Counted from the stretch's first letter, positions 1-8,889 are shown. The stretch is DNA of 64,000 bases from Paenibacillus soyae (GCF_024623455.1 NZ_JANIPJ010000005.1:186001-250000), one strand, 5' to 3'. Numbers and translations: made by a program. Notes: generated by a model not told the origin, from the letters alone.

Positions 1-1
1 A

Positions 2-2119
2 ATGAACAAGCTTAAACTGGTTGTGGTAGGTAACGGGATGGCCGGCGTCCGGTGCGTCGAAGAAATTCTGAAGCTGGATCCGGAACGGTTCCAAATTACG
101 ATATTCGGCAGCGAGCCAAGACCTAATTATAATCGGATTTTATTGTCCAAGGTGCTGCAGGGCAACTCCGCCATGGACGAGATCATCATCAACGACTGGT
201 CCTGGTACGATGAGAACCGCATTCGTCTGTATACGGGGGAGACGGTCGTCAAGATCGATTCCGGCAAAAAAATAGTGGAGACCAAATCCGGCATTAAGGC
301 CGAATACGACATGCTCATTCTGGCGACGGGATCGTCTCCGTTCATTCCTCCGATCGACGGGGTGAGGAAGCCGGGCGTCATCGCTTTCCGCAATATGGAC
401 GATTGCCGCATCATGATGGAGCACGCGGAGAAATACCGCAAGGCGGCCGTCATTGGCGGCGGCTTGCTGGGGCTGGAGGCCGCCAGGGGTCTGCTCAACC
501 TCGGCATGGAGACCGACGTGATTCATAACGCGCCATACCTGATGAACCGGCAGCTGGATTACATGTCCGCGGAGCTGCTGCGCAAGGAGCTGGAAGCTCA
601 AGGGATGCGCTTCTGGCTGAACGCCAATACCGAGAGCATTACGGGCAGAAGCCGGGCCAAGGGCATCCGGTTCGCGACCGGCGTTTCGATCGAAGCGGAT
701 CTCGTGATCGTCGCGGTCGGCATCATCCCGAACGTGGAGCTGGCGAAGAGCAGCGGCATTCGCACGAACCGGGCGATCGTCGTGGACGATTACATGCGGA
801 CCAGCGTCGCGGATATTTACGCCGTCGGGGAATGCGCGGAGCATCGCGGGATCGCGTACGGGCTGGTCGCGCCGCTCTACGAGCAGGGCAAGGTGCTCGC
901 GCAGCTGCTGTGCCGTCCGAACGAGGAATGCCCGCCGTATGTCGGCTCCGTGCCTTCCGCGCAGCTGAAGGTGTCCGGCGTGGAGATGTTCTCGGTCGGC
1001 GAGATACAGGAGCAGGCGGCCGGAACGGCGCTTCAAATGTATGACGGCATCAAGGGCGCCTACAAGAAAGTAACGATGGCGGATGGCAAAATATGCGGAG
1101 CTATTCTATACGGCGACACCTCCGAGGCGAACGCCTTGCTGCAGCTGGTGAAGCAGAACGCGCCCGTGTCGGCTCTCGCTTCTTCCTCCGCCCAGCAGGG
1201 GGCGGGCAATCAAGACGAGCAGATCGCGGCCATGCCGGATAAGGAAACGGTGTGCGCCTGCAACGCGGTATCCAAAGGGACGATCATGCGCTGCGTCGTC
1301 GAAGACGGTCTAGAGACGGCGCAGCAGGTGAAGGAGAAGACGAAGGCGTCCGGCTCCTGCGGCGGCTGCAAGTCGATGGTAGAGGCGATCGTTAGCTACG
1401 CGAAGCGCAAAGGCAGCTTGGATTCCGCCGCGGCGGCGCCGATCTGCGCCTGCACGGACTGCTCGCATGAGCAGGCGAAGCAGGCGATTATGCATGGAGC
1501 TTACGGCAGCGTCGAACAGGTCGTCTCGGCGCTCGGCTGGAAACGGAAATCCGGCTGCGACGTGTGCGTGCCCGCCCTCCGTTATTACTTTGCGCTCCGG
1601 ACGGGCGACGCGAGCAAGGCCCAGGAAGGGGAGCCGATCGGCAAAGCTTACGTGGGCATGGCCGTAACCGTTGCGGACGAATCGGATCCTTCTTCGCTGC
1701 CGAACTACGATGCCCGTTCGCTTGGCGACGAGCTGGGGAGGCTGGGACGGAAGCTCGCTTTCCCGACGCGGCTCAAAGCGGTAGTCGCTTCCGGTCTGCA
1801 CCAGGCGGCAGGCGTGCTCGTCCACGATATCGGCATTACGGATTCGCCGGCGGGCTGGCAAATTTACGTGGCGGGCCACGCGGAGAACCCGGTCAGGCAA
1901 GGACAGCTGCTCGGCATTGCGGAGTCGTATGGCGAAGCGCTGGAGCTAAGCGCCGCTTGTCTGCAGCTATATAGAGAGAAAGCGGAGTTCATGGAGCCGC
2001 TGTGGAAATGGGTAGAGAGAGAAGGATTGGTGGAGCTTCGGGAAACGTTGTTTGATACGGATTACCGATTGGCGCTACATGCTTCGTTCCGGGGCTGGGA
2101 GCAAGAAGCATTGGCGTGA
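2..2119 (+). CDS. nasB: Assimilatory nitrate reductase electron-transfer subunit / nitrite reductase-like flavoprotein (NasB type)
   Basis: This 705-residue protein carries an N-terminal FAD motif (GNGMAG, residues 10-15) and a second dinucleotide motif (GGG, about 152-154), as in NirB/NasB pyridine-nucleotide reductases. Two BFD-like [2Fe-2S] modules follow. The first has C418, C420, C453 and C456; the second has C482, C484, C519 and C522. The last 150 residues resemble the half-domain of nitrite/sulfite reductases. In Bacillus, NasB passes electrons from NAD(P)H to the catalytic subunit NasC, and the next gene is NasC-like, 20 bp downstream, so the same role is inferred here. It lacks the full siroheme region of a true NirB. 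The ATG lies at the window edge, but the Rossmann motif sits at the usual distance from it, so the gene looks complete. A cytoplasmic nitrite reductase subunit is the alternative. Confidence 0.8.
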   Translation: MNKLKLVVVGNGMAGVRCVEEILKLDPERFQITIFGSEPRPNYNRILLSKVLQGNSAMDEIIINDWSWYDENRIRLYTGETVVKIDSGKKIVETKSGIKAEYDMLILATGSSPFIPPIDGVRKPGVIAFRNMDDCRIMMEHAEKYRKAAVIGGGLLGLEAARGLLNLGMETDVIHNAPYLMNRQLDYMSAELLRKELEAQGMRFWLNANTESITGRSRAKGIRFATGVSIEADLVIVAVGIIPNVELAKSSGIRTNRAIVVDDYMRTSVADIYAVGECAEHRGIAYGLVAPLYEQGKVLAQLLCRPNEECPPYVGSVPSAQLKVSGVEMFSVGEIQEQAAGTALQMYDGIKGAYKKVTMADGKICGAILYGDTSEANALLQLVKQNAPVSALASSSAQQGAGNQDEQIAAMPDKETVCACNAVSKGTIMRCVVEDGLETAQQVKEKTKASGSCGGCKSMVEAIVSYAKRKGSLDSAAAAPICACTDCSHEQAKQAIMHGAYGSVEQVVSALGWKRKSGCDVCVPALRYYFALRTGDASKAQEGEPIGKAYVGMAVTVADESDPSSLPNYDARSLGDELGRLGRKLAFPTRLKAVVASGLHQAAGVLVHDIGITDSPAGWQIYVAGHAENPVRQGQLLGIAESYGEALELSAACLQLYREKAEFMEPLWKWVEREGLVELRETLFDTDYRLALHASFRGWEQEALA

Positions 2120-2139
2120 GATAGGGAGGGGGAGAAACC

Positions 2140-4278
2140 ATGCAGCAGCTGCTTAACCGCAAGCCTTCGCTGAAGCCAGGGACGCAGGTCGACACGCAGT
2201 GTCCCTTCTGCAGCGTACAGTGCAAAATCCGTCTGACGCGGAACGAGCCGGTTCCGGGAGAGAGGCGTCCGTCTTATACCGTGGAAGGCATTCCGAACAA
2301 GGCGTCGGAAGGGCGCGTATGCGTCAAAGGAATGAACGCGCATCAGCATGTCATGAGCGGAGAGCGCATCCTTCAGCCGCTGGTGAAAATAAACGGCAAG
2401 CTGACGCCGTCTACCTGGGAAGAGGCGCTGACGCGCATCGTCGACAACTTCGTCTCCGTCACGGAGCGGCACGGAGCGGACGCGATCGGTCTGTACGGGG
2501 GAGGCTCGCTGACGAACGAAACGGCCTACCTTCTCGGCAAATTCGCGCGCATCGGGCTCGGCACGCGCTACATCGATTATAACGGCCGCTTCTGCATGTC
2601 GGCCGCCGCATCGGCGGGCGTCAAGACGTTCGGCATCGACCGCGGCTTGACCTGCCGGCTCGAGGATATTCCGAAGGCGAAATGCCTCATCCTGGCGGGA
2701 ACGAACATCGCGGAGTGCCAGCCGACGTTAATGCCTTATTTGACCCGGGCCAAGGAAAACGGGACGTTCATTATAGTGATCGATCCGCGCGTGACGGGAA
2801 CGGCGGAGCTTGCGGACATCCACCTGCAGCTTCGGCCCGGCACGGACGCCGCTCTGGCGAACGGCCTGCTGAAAGCCGTGCAGCTCGGAGGCTGGATGGA
2901 TGAAGCGTTCATCAAGGAGCGCACGAACGGCTTCGCCGAGCTCGAGAAGCATCTGGAATCCGTGTCGCTGCCCGAGATCGCGGAGCTGACCGGACTGGAT
3001 CAAGCGCTGATCGAGAAGGCGGCCGAGCAGTACGGACGTGCGGAGACGGGCATTATTTTCACCGCGCGCGGGGTGGAGCAGCAGACGGACGGCCACGTCG
3101 CCGTGCGGAACTTCCTGAACCTTGTGCTGGCGACGGGCAAGATCGGCAAGCCGGGCTGCGGCTACGGCGCGGTAACGGGCCAAGGCAACGGTCAAGGCGG
3201 CCGCGAGCACGGGCAGAAGGCGGATCAGCTGCCAGGCTACCGCCTTATCGAGAACGAGGAAGACCGCCGGTATATGGCGGGCGTATGGGGCGTCGAGCCT
3301 GACAGCATTCCGCGCAAAGGCGTATCCGCCTACGAAATGATGGAGCTGGTTCATCAAGGGACGATTCGATCGTTGTTCGTCATGGGGTCGAACCCCGTCA
3401 TGTCGAATCCGAATGCCGACCTTGTGGAGGAGGCGCTCGAGAACGTCGAGTTTCTGGCCGTGGCCGACATGTTCTTGTCCGAGACCGCGCGGATGGCGGA
3501 TGTCGTGCTCCCGGTTACCGCTTATCTGGAGAACGACGGCACGCTGACCAACCTGGAGGGCCGGGTGCTGCTGCGGGAATCGAAGATCGAGGCGCCGGGC
3601 GAGGCACGGCACGATTGGGCGATTCTATGCGAGCTGGCCTCGCGGCTGGGGAAATCCGCCTATTTCGATTTCGAGTCGGCGGAGCAAATATTCGAAGAGC
3701 TGCGCGTGGCAAGCAAAGGCGGAGTCGCCGACTATTACGGCATTACGTATGACCGGCTGAGACGAGAGGGCGGCGTCTACTGGCCATGTCCTTCCGTAGA
3801 CGAATCGCCGGGCTCCGGCATCCTGTTCGAGAAGCGGTTTGCGCATCCGGACGGCAAAGCGATCTTCTTCCCGGTGCCGAGCCGGCAGCCGCAGGAGGTT
3901 CCGGACGAGGAGTTCCCGCTGACGCTCACGAACGGACGGGTGCTGTCGCATTATTTGACCGGCGTGCAGACGCGGAGAAGCGCCACGCTGGCCGCTCGCA
4001 GCGTCGACAACTTCGTGGAAATCCATCCGAAGACCGCCAAAGCGCACCGGATCGAAGACGGCGACATGGTCGAGATCCGTTCCCGCCACGGCGCGTTCAG
4101 CGTCCGCTGCAAGGTGAGCGCGGGCATACGGGAGAATACCTTGTTCGTGCCGATGCACTGGGGAGGCGCGCAGAACGTTAATAAAGCGACGACTCCCGAG
4201 CTGGATCCGAACTGCAAGATGCCGGGCTTCAAGACCGCGGCCGCTTCGATCCGGCCTTTGAAGGCTTCGATGCTGTAA
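2140..4278 (+). CDS. nasC: Assimilatory nitrate reductase catalytic subunit (molybdopterin, NasC type)
   Basis: This is a 712-residue molybdopterin oxidoreductase. C21, C24, C28 and C61 form the N-terminal [4Fe-4S] site. A cysteine in an RFCMSAA context near residue 150 fits the molybdenum ligand of the Nas/Nap group. The C-terminal part (from about residue 590) is the molybdopterin-dinucleotide binding domain, with an LTNGRVLSHYLTG stretch and a GGAQNVN motif. There is no Tat or Sec signal, so it should be cytoplasmic and reduce nitrate to nitrite for assimilation. The start has a clear GGGAGGGGG ribosome site and follows the NasB-like gene by 20 bp, so the two are probably co-transcribed. 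A formate dehydrogenase alpha subunit is the main alternative; the NasB partner and lack of selenocysteine argue against it. Confidence 0.85.
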   Translation: MQQLLNRKPSLKPGTQVDTQCPFCSVQCKIRLTRNEPVPGERRPSYTVEGIPNKASEGRVCVKGMNAHQHVMSGERILQPLVKINGKLTPSTWEEALTRIVDNFVSVTERHGADAIGLYGGGSLTNETAYLLGKFARIGLGTRYIDYNGRFCMSAAASAGVKTFGIDRGLTCRLEDIPKAKCLILAGTNIAECQPTLMPYLTRAKENGTFIIVIDPRVTGTAELADIHLQLRPGTDAALANGLLKAVQLGGWMDEAFIKERTNGFAELEKHLESVSLPEIAELTGLDQALIEKAAEQYGRAETGIIFTARGVEQQTDGHVAVRNFLNLVLATGKIGKPGCGYGAVTGQGNGQGGREHGQKADQLPGYRLIENEEDRRYMAGVWGVEPDSIPRKGVSAYEMMELVHQGTIRSLFVMGSNPVMSNPNADLVEEALENVEFLAVADMFLSETARMADVVLPVTAYLENDGTLTNLEGRVLLRESKIEAPGEARHDWAILCELASRLGKSAYFDFESAEQIFEELRVASKGGVADYYGITYDRLRREGGVYWPCPSVDESPGSGILFEKRFAHPDGKAIFFPVPSRQPQEVPDEEFPLTLTNGRVLSHYLTGVQTRRSATLAARSVDNFVEIHPKTAKAHRIEDGDMVEIRSRHGAFSVRCKVSAGIRENTLFVPMHWGGAQNVNKATTPELDPNCKMPGFKTAAASIRPLKASML

Positions 4279-4394
4279 ATGGCGGAGGCAATGGACTCTA
4301 GCGGGCTGGAGGGCGGGATGCTATAATTTGTTAGCGGATGTGACATCCGACAACATTCGGGGCGCCTGTCCGATCGGGCTCGCGGGGGATCGAT

Positions 4395-4670
4395 ATGAAA
4401 GCATATTTAATTATTTTACAAGCGATATACGTGTTGTGCCTCATTCCATGGTTCGTGTTCTGGGGACTCTCCTTCATGAGCTTCGACATGGGCTTCAGCT
4501 GGGCCAATATCACTTTCGTGGGGACGATCACCTTATATCCGGTCGCGGTTATCGCGTGCTCGATCGTCGCCTGGCTCATTCATAAACGCAAGAAGCGGAC
4601 GGCAATCATCTTGAATTTGGTCCCTTCGCTATGGATTTTAGGGTTTCTGTCCTTCATGCTGTTCGTTTAA
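4395..4670 (+). CDS. Small membrane protein, unknown function
   Basis: This 91-residue protein is almost entirely hydrophobic and has three predicted membrane helices (about residues 3-28, 36-60 and 69-90). A short KRKKR stretch between helices two and three suggests a cytoplasmic loop. I do not recognise the family. A GGGGGATC stretch just upstream of the ATG is only a weak ribosome site. A TATAAT-like hexamer near 4322 could give it its own promoter, though it could also be read from the nas genes. It ends just before the hairpin at 4694-4721. A competing frame on the same strand lacks this hydrophobic periodicity. Confidence 0.6.
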   Translation: MKAYLIILQAIYVLCLIPWFVFWGLSFMSFDMGFSWANITFVGTITLYPVAVIACSIVAWLIHKRKKRTAIILNLVPSLWILGFLSFMLFV

Positions 4671-4674
4671 ACTC

Positions 4675-5595
4675 TCATTGCCATAAAACAAGAAACCAGC
4701 CCCCGATCGGGCTGGTTTTTTGCTGTTTAATGGAGCTCAGTCGCTTCCGGTTCCACTTCCGCAGGCGGCGGATCGAACGGCTGAAGAGACTCGGGCTGGC
4801 CGCGGTCGATGTCGGTCTTCCCGAAGTCCGCAAGCTGACCCAATCCCGGATCGCCGCATGGATCTCGGAGGCCGCTTTGGTCGGCAGCTGATGCTTCTTC
4901 TTGTCCAGGATGACCAAGGAAGCGTAACGGAGCCCCTCCATTAGCTTGCGGCGGTAGCGCTTGAAGCCCCAGTCCTTCTCTCCGTATATAAGCAGCATGG
5001 GGGCCGCGATTCGAGACAAGCGTTCCGTGCAATTGTAGGCCAAGGAGCAGCGGTAAAATTGATGAATGTTGCGCGGGCTCCCCAGCCTCGTTCTCTTGAT
5101 CATTCTACGGTACGTCCGCGAGCTGTCGGAATTGCCCCACGTAATGGCCAGCATAAGCAGGCGGATCGCCGATTTCCATGCGGACAACCCAATGGCGATG
5201 CGGATGCGGTTGCGCAGAACGAAATCGCTTGCCTCCGACATAGCGCTCAGCAGAATGCCGCCATGAAACCGGTCCGGGTAGGCAAGCATGGCTTCCAGAG
5301 CTACGGTTCCTCCGGTAGAGTAGCCGCAGAGAATCGCTTTGTCGATGCCCAGATAGTCGAGCAGCTGGCGGATATCCTCGGCGATTAGAGGGTAGGTAAT
5401 GGACGTGGCCGATTCCTCGCTTGAACCATGTCCGCGAATGTCGAAGGTGATCACCCTGTACTCATCGGACAGCTGCTCGGCTTGATAATGAAAGTTGGCG
5501 CTGGTCAAGAGGGGAGGATGGATGCATACGATGGGTATGCCTTGACCTCTTACCCGATAGTAAAGCTTGGTTCCATTCACAGAAGCATAAGGCAT
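4675..5595 (-). CDS. Alpha/beta-fold hydrolase
   Basis: This 306-residue protein has an alpha/beta-hydrolase core. The nucleophile elbow is GYSTGG with Ser93, an oxyanion-hole HPP motif lies near residue 26, and the DIRGHG signature near 52. A DKKKH motif near residue 240 supplies the likely catalytic His. The start was placed at the second Met of the longer frame because GGGAGGA sits 10 nt upstream. Typical members end near residue 260. Here about 45 extra basic residues follow, and their codons run straight through the terminator hairpin at 4694-4721. The tail therefore probably arose by loss of the original stop. The substrate is unknown. Confidence 0.75.
   Translation of the reverse strand: MPYASVNGTKLYYRVRGQGIPIVCIHPPLLTSANFHYQAEQLSDEYRVITFDIRGHGSSEESATSITYPLIAEDIRQLLDYLGIDKAILCGYSTGGTVALEAMLAYPDRFHGGILLSAMSEASDFVLRNRIRIAIGLSAWKSAIRLLMLAITWGNSDSSRTYRRMIKRTRLGSPRNIHQFYRCSLAYNCTERLSRIAAPMLLIYGEKDWGFKRYRRKLMEGLRYASLVILDKKKHQLPTKAASEIHAAIRDWVSLRTSGRPTSTAASPSLFSRSIRRLRKWNRKRLSSIKQQKTSPIGGWFLVLWQ
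4694..4721. terminator. Bidirectional rho-independent terminator
   Basis: An AACCAGCCC / GGGCTGGTT stem with a short loop is followed by six T on the plus strand, with an A/T-rich flank on the minus side. It separates the small membrane gene from the convergent hydrolase, but lies inside the 3' end of the hydrolase frame. Confidence 0.8.
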
Positions 5596-5709
5596 GTTGG
5601 GGGCTTCCTCCCATTTCCAAGTATCCCTTTCAATTTGCCTCAGATGACAGGTGACTATTCCCATTTTCTACGCAAAAAAAAGAGCGAACATTTATAACCA
5701 TTCTTTCCA

Positions 5710-5738
5710 TTGAAGAGCTTCGCCGCATGAATTATGAT
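5710..5738 (+). promoter_or_regulatory. Predicted sigma-A promoter of the rtcB1 leader
   Basis: TTGAAG at 5710-5715 and TATGAT at 5733-5738 are separated by exactly 17 bp. Transcription would begin near 5745, just ahead of the leader ORF at 5766 and upstream of the terminator at 5950-5989. Confidence 0.6.
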
Positions 5739-5765
5739 AGCCCTAACACTTAAGAAGGGAGGCCG

Positions 5766-5873
5766 ATGGCCATGTACGTCGCAAACAAGACTCGACTTCA
5801 CTTAAGCCACAAGACACCAACGTTCATTGTCTGTCGGCCCCTGCGGGCCTTTGCAAGGAGAGAGAAGACGTGA
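5766..5873 (+). CDS. Putative 35-residue leader peptide upstream of rtcB1
   Basis: The ATG has a GGGAGG ribosome site five bases upstream; a second in-frame ATG follows two codons later. The frame encodes a basic 35-residue peptide and ends TGA at 5871-5873. The stop overlaps a GTG (5870) that has its own AGGAG nine bases upstream and opens a 41-codon frame running through the terminator. The leader contains a GGCCC/GGGCC hairpin near its end, followed by an AATCGCGATT palindrome. Promoter, leader ORF, hairpins and terminator before a gene are the usual layout of translation-coupled attenuation, which is inferred here. I recognise no homologue, and it could be chance. Confidence 0.4.
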   Translation: MAMYVANKTRLHLSHKTPTFIVCRPLRAFARREKT

Positions 5874-5995
5874 ATCGCGATTGCGCGCGCCCGCCGGCAT
5901 CGGCGGCGGCGCAGCAGTCGCAGACTAACGTTTTTGTTTCCGCATGCTGGACGACCGTGAGCGATTGGGCTCGCGGTCGTCTTTTTTTTCTATAG
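5870..5995 (+). other. Overlapping small frame running into the terminator
   Basis: A GTG start overlaps the stop of the 35-residue leader, with AGGAG nine bases upstream. The 41-codon frame includes the whole terminator stem and ends TAG at 5993-5995. If it is translated, ribosomes would occupy the terminator stem and could promote read-through into rtcB1. Its Ala/Gln-rich composition resembles no known family, so I record it as a possible regulatory frame, not a protein gene. Confidence 0.25.
5950..5989 (+). terminator. Strong terminator (possible attenuator) before rtcB1
   Basis: GACGACCGTGAGC pairs with GCTCGCGGTCGTC across a six-base loop, with one G:T pair, followed by eight T. It lies downstream of a promoter and leader ORF and 83 bp upstream of rtcB1. 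I see no convincing promoter between it and that gene. Confidence 0.75.
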
Positions 5996-6072
5996 CCGAC
6001 TGGGTCGGAGCGACGAATAAGCCGATGAGAGCGACTTAAAGTTTCGATAAAAAGAGAGGAAATCAAACCTAT

Positions 6073-7497
6073 ATGAATACAGAACCAAACTATTACAGGC
6101 GGATCGATCTCCCGGCGGGCGATCTGCACGTCTACGCCAGCGATCCGCTGTTCCGCGACATGGGGCACAAGGTGCTGGAGATGGCGAACAACAATTTGCA
6201 AATCCCGAACATCCGCTACATGAGCTATACGCCGGACGCGCATGTCGGGGTAGGCACCTGCATCGGCACGACGGCCGTGTGGGATATGGAGGGCGGATAC
6301 GTCTCGCCGTCCATCGTGGGCAGCGATATCGGCTGCGGCATGCGCGTCCATGTGACGAACCTGAAGGCGGAAGAGCTGAAGGACGTGAAGCTTCGCCGCA
6401 AGCTGGTGAAGGCGATCGAGAAGCTGATTCCGGTTGAAAACCACGCGAGAGGCCACTTCTCCGACATTCGGCTTGAGCATGTGCTCCGCAAAGGCCTGCA
6501 CGGCCTGCCGGGCAAATACGTGCCGGACTCGTACACGCCGAGAAAAGCGACTTCGCTGACGCATGTCGAGAGCAGCGGCTTCCGTTTCGACGAAAGCGCG
6601 CTGGACCGGCTGCCCGAGCCGCTCTGGCACCGCTCGCACCGGCAGCTTGGCACGCTGGGGGGCGGGAATCATTTTGTGGAAATTCAGACGGTTCAGATAG
6701 ATGAAGGCGGACGCTCCACGGCGGAGAAGTGGGGGCTCGAGGACGGTCAGGTTATCGTCATGATCCACAGCGGCTCCCGCGCTTGTGGCGGCGCCGTGAA
6801 CCAGTACTGCGTCTCGGAAGTGGCCAAAACGATGAGCAGGCTCGGACTCGGCACGGCCGATCCGAAGCTCAAGTACGCGCCGCTAGAAAGCGCCGCTGGA
6901 GACGCGTACGTCAACCTGATGTACTCCGCGCTAAACTATGCAATCGTGAACCGGCATCTGCTGGCGTACGCGGTCCGCGAGGCGTTCCGCGATACGCTCG
7001 GCAAAGCGGTCGAAATGCGGACGCTGTACGATCTGATGCACAATTACGCATGCGAGGAGCAGGAAGGCGAAGATCGTTTCTTCATCCATCGCAAAGGCGC
7101 GACGCGGGCGCTCCCTGCCGGTCATCCCGGCAATCCGGAGCCGTACCGGGAAACCGGTCATCCCGCGCTCATACCCGGCTCCATGGGGACGTCTTCGTAC
7201 CTTATGGTCGGCTCCCCCGGAGGCGCCGCCAACTATTATTCCATCTGCCACGGAGCGGGGCGGATCCGCTCGCGGAACGCGACCAAGCAGCTGGTGACCG
7301 TCGACGAATTCGCTTCGTCGATGCGCGTGGGGCGGGACGACGAGATCGTCGTCAACCATCGCGCCCTGGAGGCGATTATTGACGAGTCGCCGCAGGCTTA
7401 CAAAAACGTCGATCACATTATCGAAAGCGTCGTGGGCGCGGGACTGGCGACGGTCGTGGCGAAATGCAGTCCGCTGGCGACGGTCAAGGGGGTATAA
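6073..7497 (+). CDS. rtcB: RNA-splicing ligase RtcB, copy 1
   Basis: This 474-residue RtcB ligase joins 2',3'-cyclic phosphate or 3'-phosphate RNA ends to 5'-OH ends using GTP and Mn2+. All expected ligands are present: D55 and H57 (DAHVG), C88 (SDIGCG), H200 (GGGNH), H232 (HSGSR), H323 (HNYA), and the guanylylated His393 in HGAGR. An AGAGAGGAAAT ribosome site precedes the ATG. The next gene, an AAA+ ATPase, starts five bases after the stop, so the two form an operon. Unlike the E. coli locus there is no rtcA or sigma-54 activator nearby; a leader and terminator lie upstream instead. The protein differs clearly from the second RtcB at 27995. Confidence 0.93.
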   Translation: MNTEPNYYRRIDLPAGDLHVYASDPLFRDMGHKVLEMANNNLQIPNIRYMSYTPDAHVGVGTCIGTTAVWDMEGGYVSPSIVGSDIGCGMRVHVTNLKAEELKDVKLRRKLVKAIEKLIPVENHARGHFSDIRLEHVLRKGLHGLPGKYVPDSYTPRKATSLTHVESSGFRFDESALDRLPEPLWHRSHRQLGTLGGGNHFVEIQTVQIDEGGRSTAEKWGLEDGQVIVMIHSGSRACGGAVNQYCVSEVAKTMSRLGLGTADPKLKYAPLESAAGDAYVNLMYSALNYAIVNRHLLAYAVREAFRDTLGKAVEMRTLYDLMHNYACEEQEGEDRFFIHRKGATRALPAGHPGNPEPYRETGHPALIPGSMGTSSYLMVGSPGGAANYYSICHGAGRIRSRNATKQLVTVDEFASSMRVGRDDEIVVNHRALEAIIDESPQAYKNVDHIIESVVGAGLATVVAKCSPLATVKGV

Positions 7498-7502
7498 GAC
7501 AA

Positions 7503-8846
7503 ATGAAGATAGCTAAGAAAAGCGTAAACGCCGCTCCTTTCATAGCTGCGACTGCCGCCAAGCAAAAGCCGTTTATCGCGCCGGCGGAAGGCAAGCTGCA
7601 GCCGGTCGCGAGAGGCGAAAAGCGGTATTTCGACTACACGGAGACGGTCCGCCGCATCATGTCCTTCTTGGAGCAGAGGTTCGGCTGCGGCTTCCGCCTC
7701 TATTATCAGGATGACAGCAACGACATGTGGGATCTGCTGGAGGAGGATCTTCGCAGAGAGCATCCCGGCGTGGAGCATACGGCCAGCTTATACGATCTGG
7801 TGGAGACGGACACCTTCCGTTATGAAGCCGACCCGTTCGGAGCCGGGCTTCAAAGCGGCGGTTACGAGGTGAGGCCGTCCGTCCGGAACAATCTGTTCCT
7901 GTACCCGCTGTTCCGCGTCGCGTTCGCAAGGATCCCGCGGGAAACGATGCACGGTCTCGGCTATGAGGACCTGATCTTCGCCTCGGACGACGAATCGCTC
8001 CGGGAGTTTCTGACGGACATGCGGGAGAGGCAGCTTGCGGACCGCAAAATCATCGTATACAGCGACACGCGAGAGGGGCTGGAGCGGGAGAGCCTCTCCG
8101 CCGCTCCGGTCACCCGCGAAGACGTGTTCATGGACGAAACGCTGAAGACGCATATTTATCGTTCGGTGGATGAGTTCTTCTCGGAGGAGGCTTCCTTCTT
8201 CAAGACCTATAACATTCCGTACAAGAGAGGCATCCTGCTGTATGGGAAGCCTGGCAACGGTAAGACGACGCTGGTGAAGTCGATCGCCTCGACGATCGGC
8301 GCGCCCGTGGCTTACTGGCAAATCACGGAGTTTACGAACAGCGAGTCCATCTCCGAGGTATTCTCGGCCGCCGTTCGCATGGCTCCCATGGTGCTGGTCA
8401 TCGAGGATATCGACTCCATGCCGGAATCGTGCCGTTCGTTCTTCCTGAACATTCTGGACGGCGTCGCCTCCAAGGAGGGCGTGTTCCTCATCGGCACGAC
8501 CAACTATCCGGAGCGGATCGACCCCGCCCTCATGAACCGCGCCGGGCGGTTCGACCGCTCGTACGAGGTGAAGCTGCCGGATGAACGGCTGCGTTATGCG
8601 TACCTGCTGCGGAAGGGCATGGAACGAGTCGTTGACCGCGGCGAGGTGGAAGCGTTGGCGCGGCGGACGGACGGGTTCACGTTCGCGCAGCTCGGCGAGC
8701 TGTACGTGTCGGCGGCGCTGCAGCTGCATTACGAGGGCCAGGCCGACCCCGCCCGCATCGCGGAAGAGATGAAATCGGACTTCGGCAAGAGCCGCACCGG
8801 CGACTGGATGAGCGAAGGAAAGCCGAAGTCGATGGGGTTTGTGTAA
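7503..8846 (+). CDS. AAA+ ATPase co-transcribed with rtcB1
   Basis: This 447-residue protein has one C-terminal AAA+ module: Walker A GKPGNGKTT (248-256), Walker B VLVIEDID (297-304), and a GTTNYPERIDPA sensor-1 region followed by an arginine-finger-like NRAGRFDR. The N-terminal 230 residues match no domain I recognise and probably form the substrate- or partner-binding part. The ATG was chosen because AAGGGGG lies ten bases upstream; a longer frame would overlap rtcB1. The tight spacing suggests a joint job with RtcB, such as remodelling RNA-protein substrates, but this is inference. A BCS1- or FtsH-like ATPase without the extra domains is the nearest family description. Confidence 0.85.
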   Translation: MKIAKKSVNAAPFIAATAAKQKPFIAPAEGKLQPVARGEKRYFDYTETVRRIMSFLEQRFGCGFRLYYQDDSNDMWDLLEEDLRREHPGVEHTASLYDLVETDTFRYEADPFGAGLQSGGYEVRPSVRNNLFLYPLFRVAFARIPRETMHGLGYEDLIFASDDESLREFLTDMRERQLADRKIIVYSDTREGLERESLSAAPVTREDVFMDETLKTHIYRSVDEFFSEEASFFKTYNIPYKRGILLYGKPGNGKTTLVKSIASTIGAPVAYWQITEFTNSESISEVFSAAVRMAPMVLVIEDIDSMPESCRSFFLNILDGVASKEGVFLIGTTNYPERIDPALMNRAGRFDRSYEVKLPDERLRYAYLLRKGMERVVDRGEVEALARRTDGFTFAQLGELYVSAALQLHYEGQADPARIAEEMKSDFGKSRTGDWMSEGKPKSMGFV

Positions 8847-8864
8847 GGACGGCGTGCGTGAAAG

Positions 8865-8889
8865 AGGCCTGCGGTGCGGGCCTTTTTTT
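8865..8889 (+). terminator. Terminator of the rtcB1-AAA+ operon
   Basis: An AGGCC / GGCCT stem with a GC-rich loop is followed by seven T, 19 bp after the ATPase stop codon. Confidence 0.65.

Noticed and set aside
140..1036. Long minus-strand ORF opposite nasB (and many similar shadows elsewhere)
   Set aside because: GC-rich codons leave the complementary strand open; it has His/Arg/Asp-heavy composition and no family motif.
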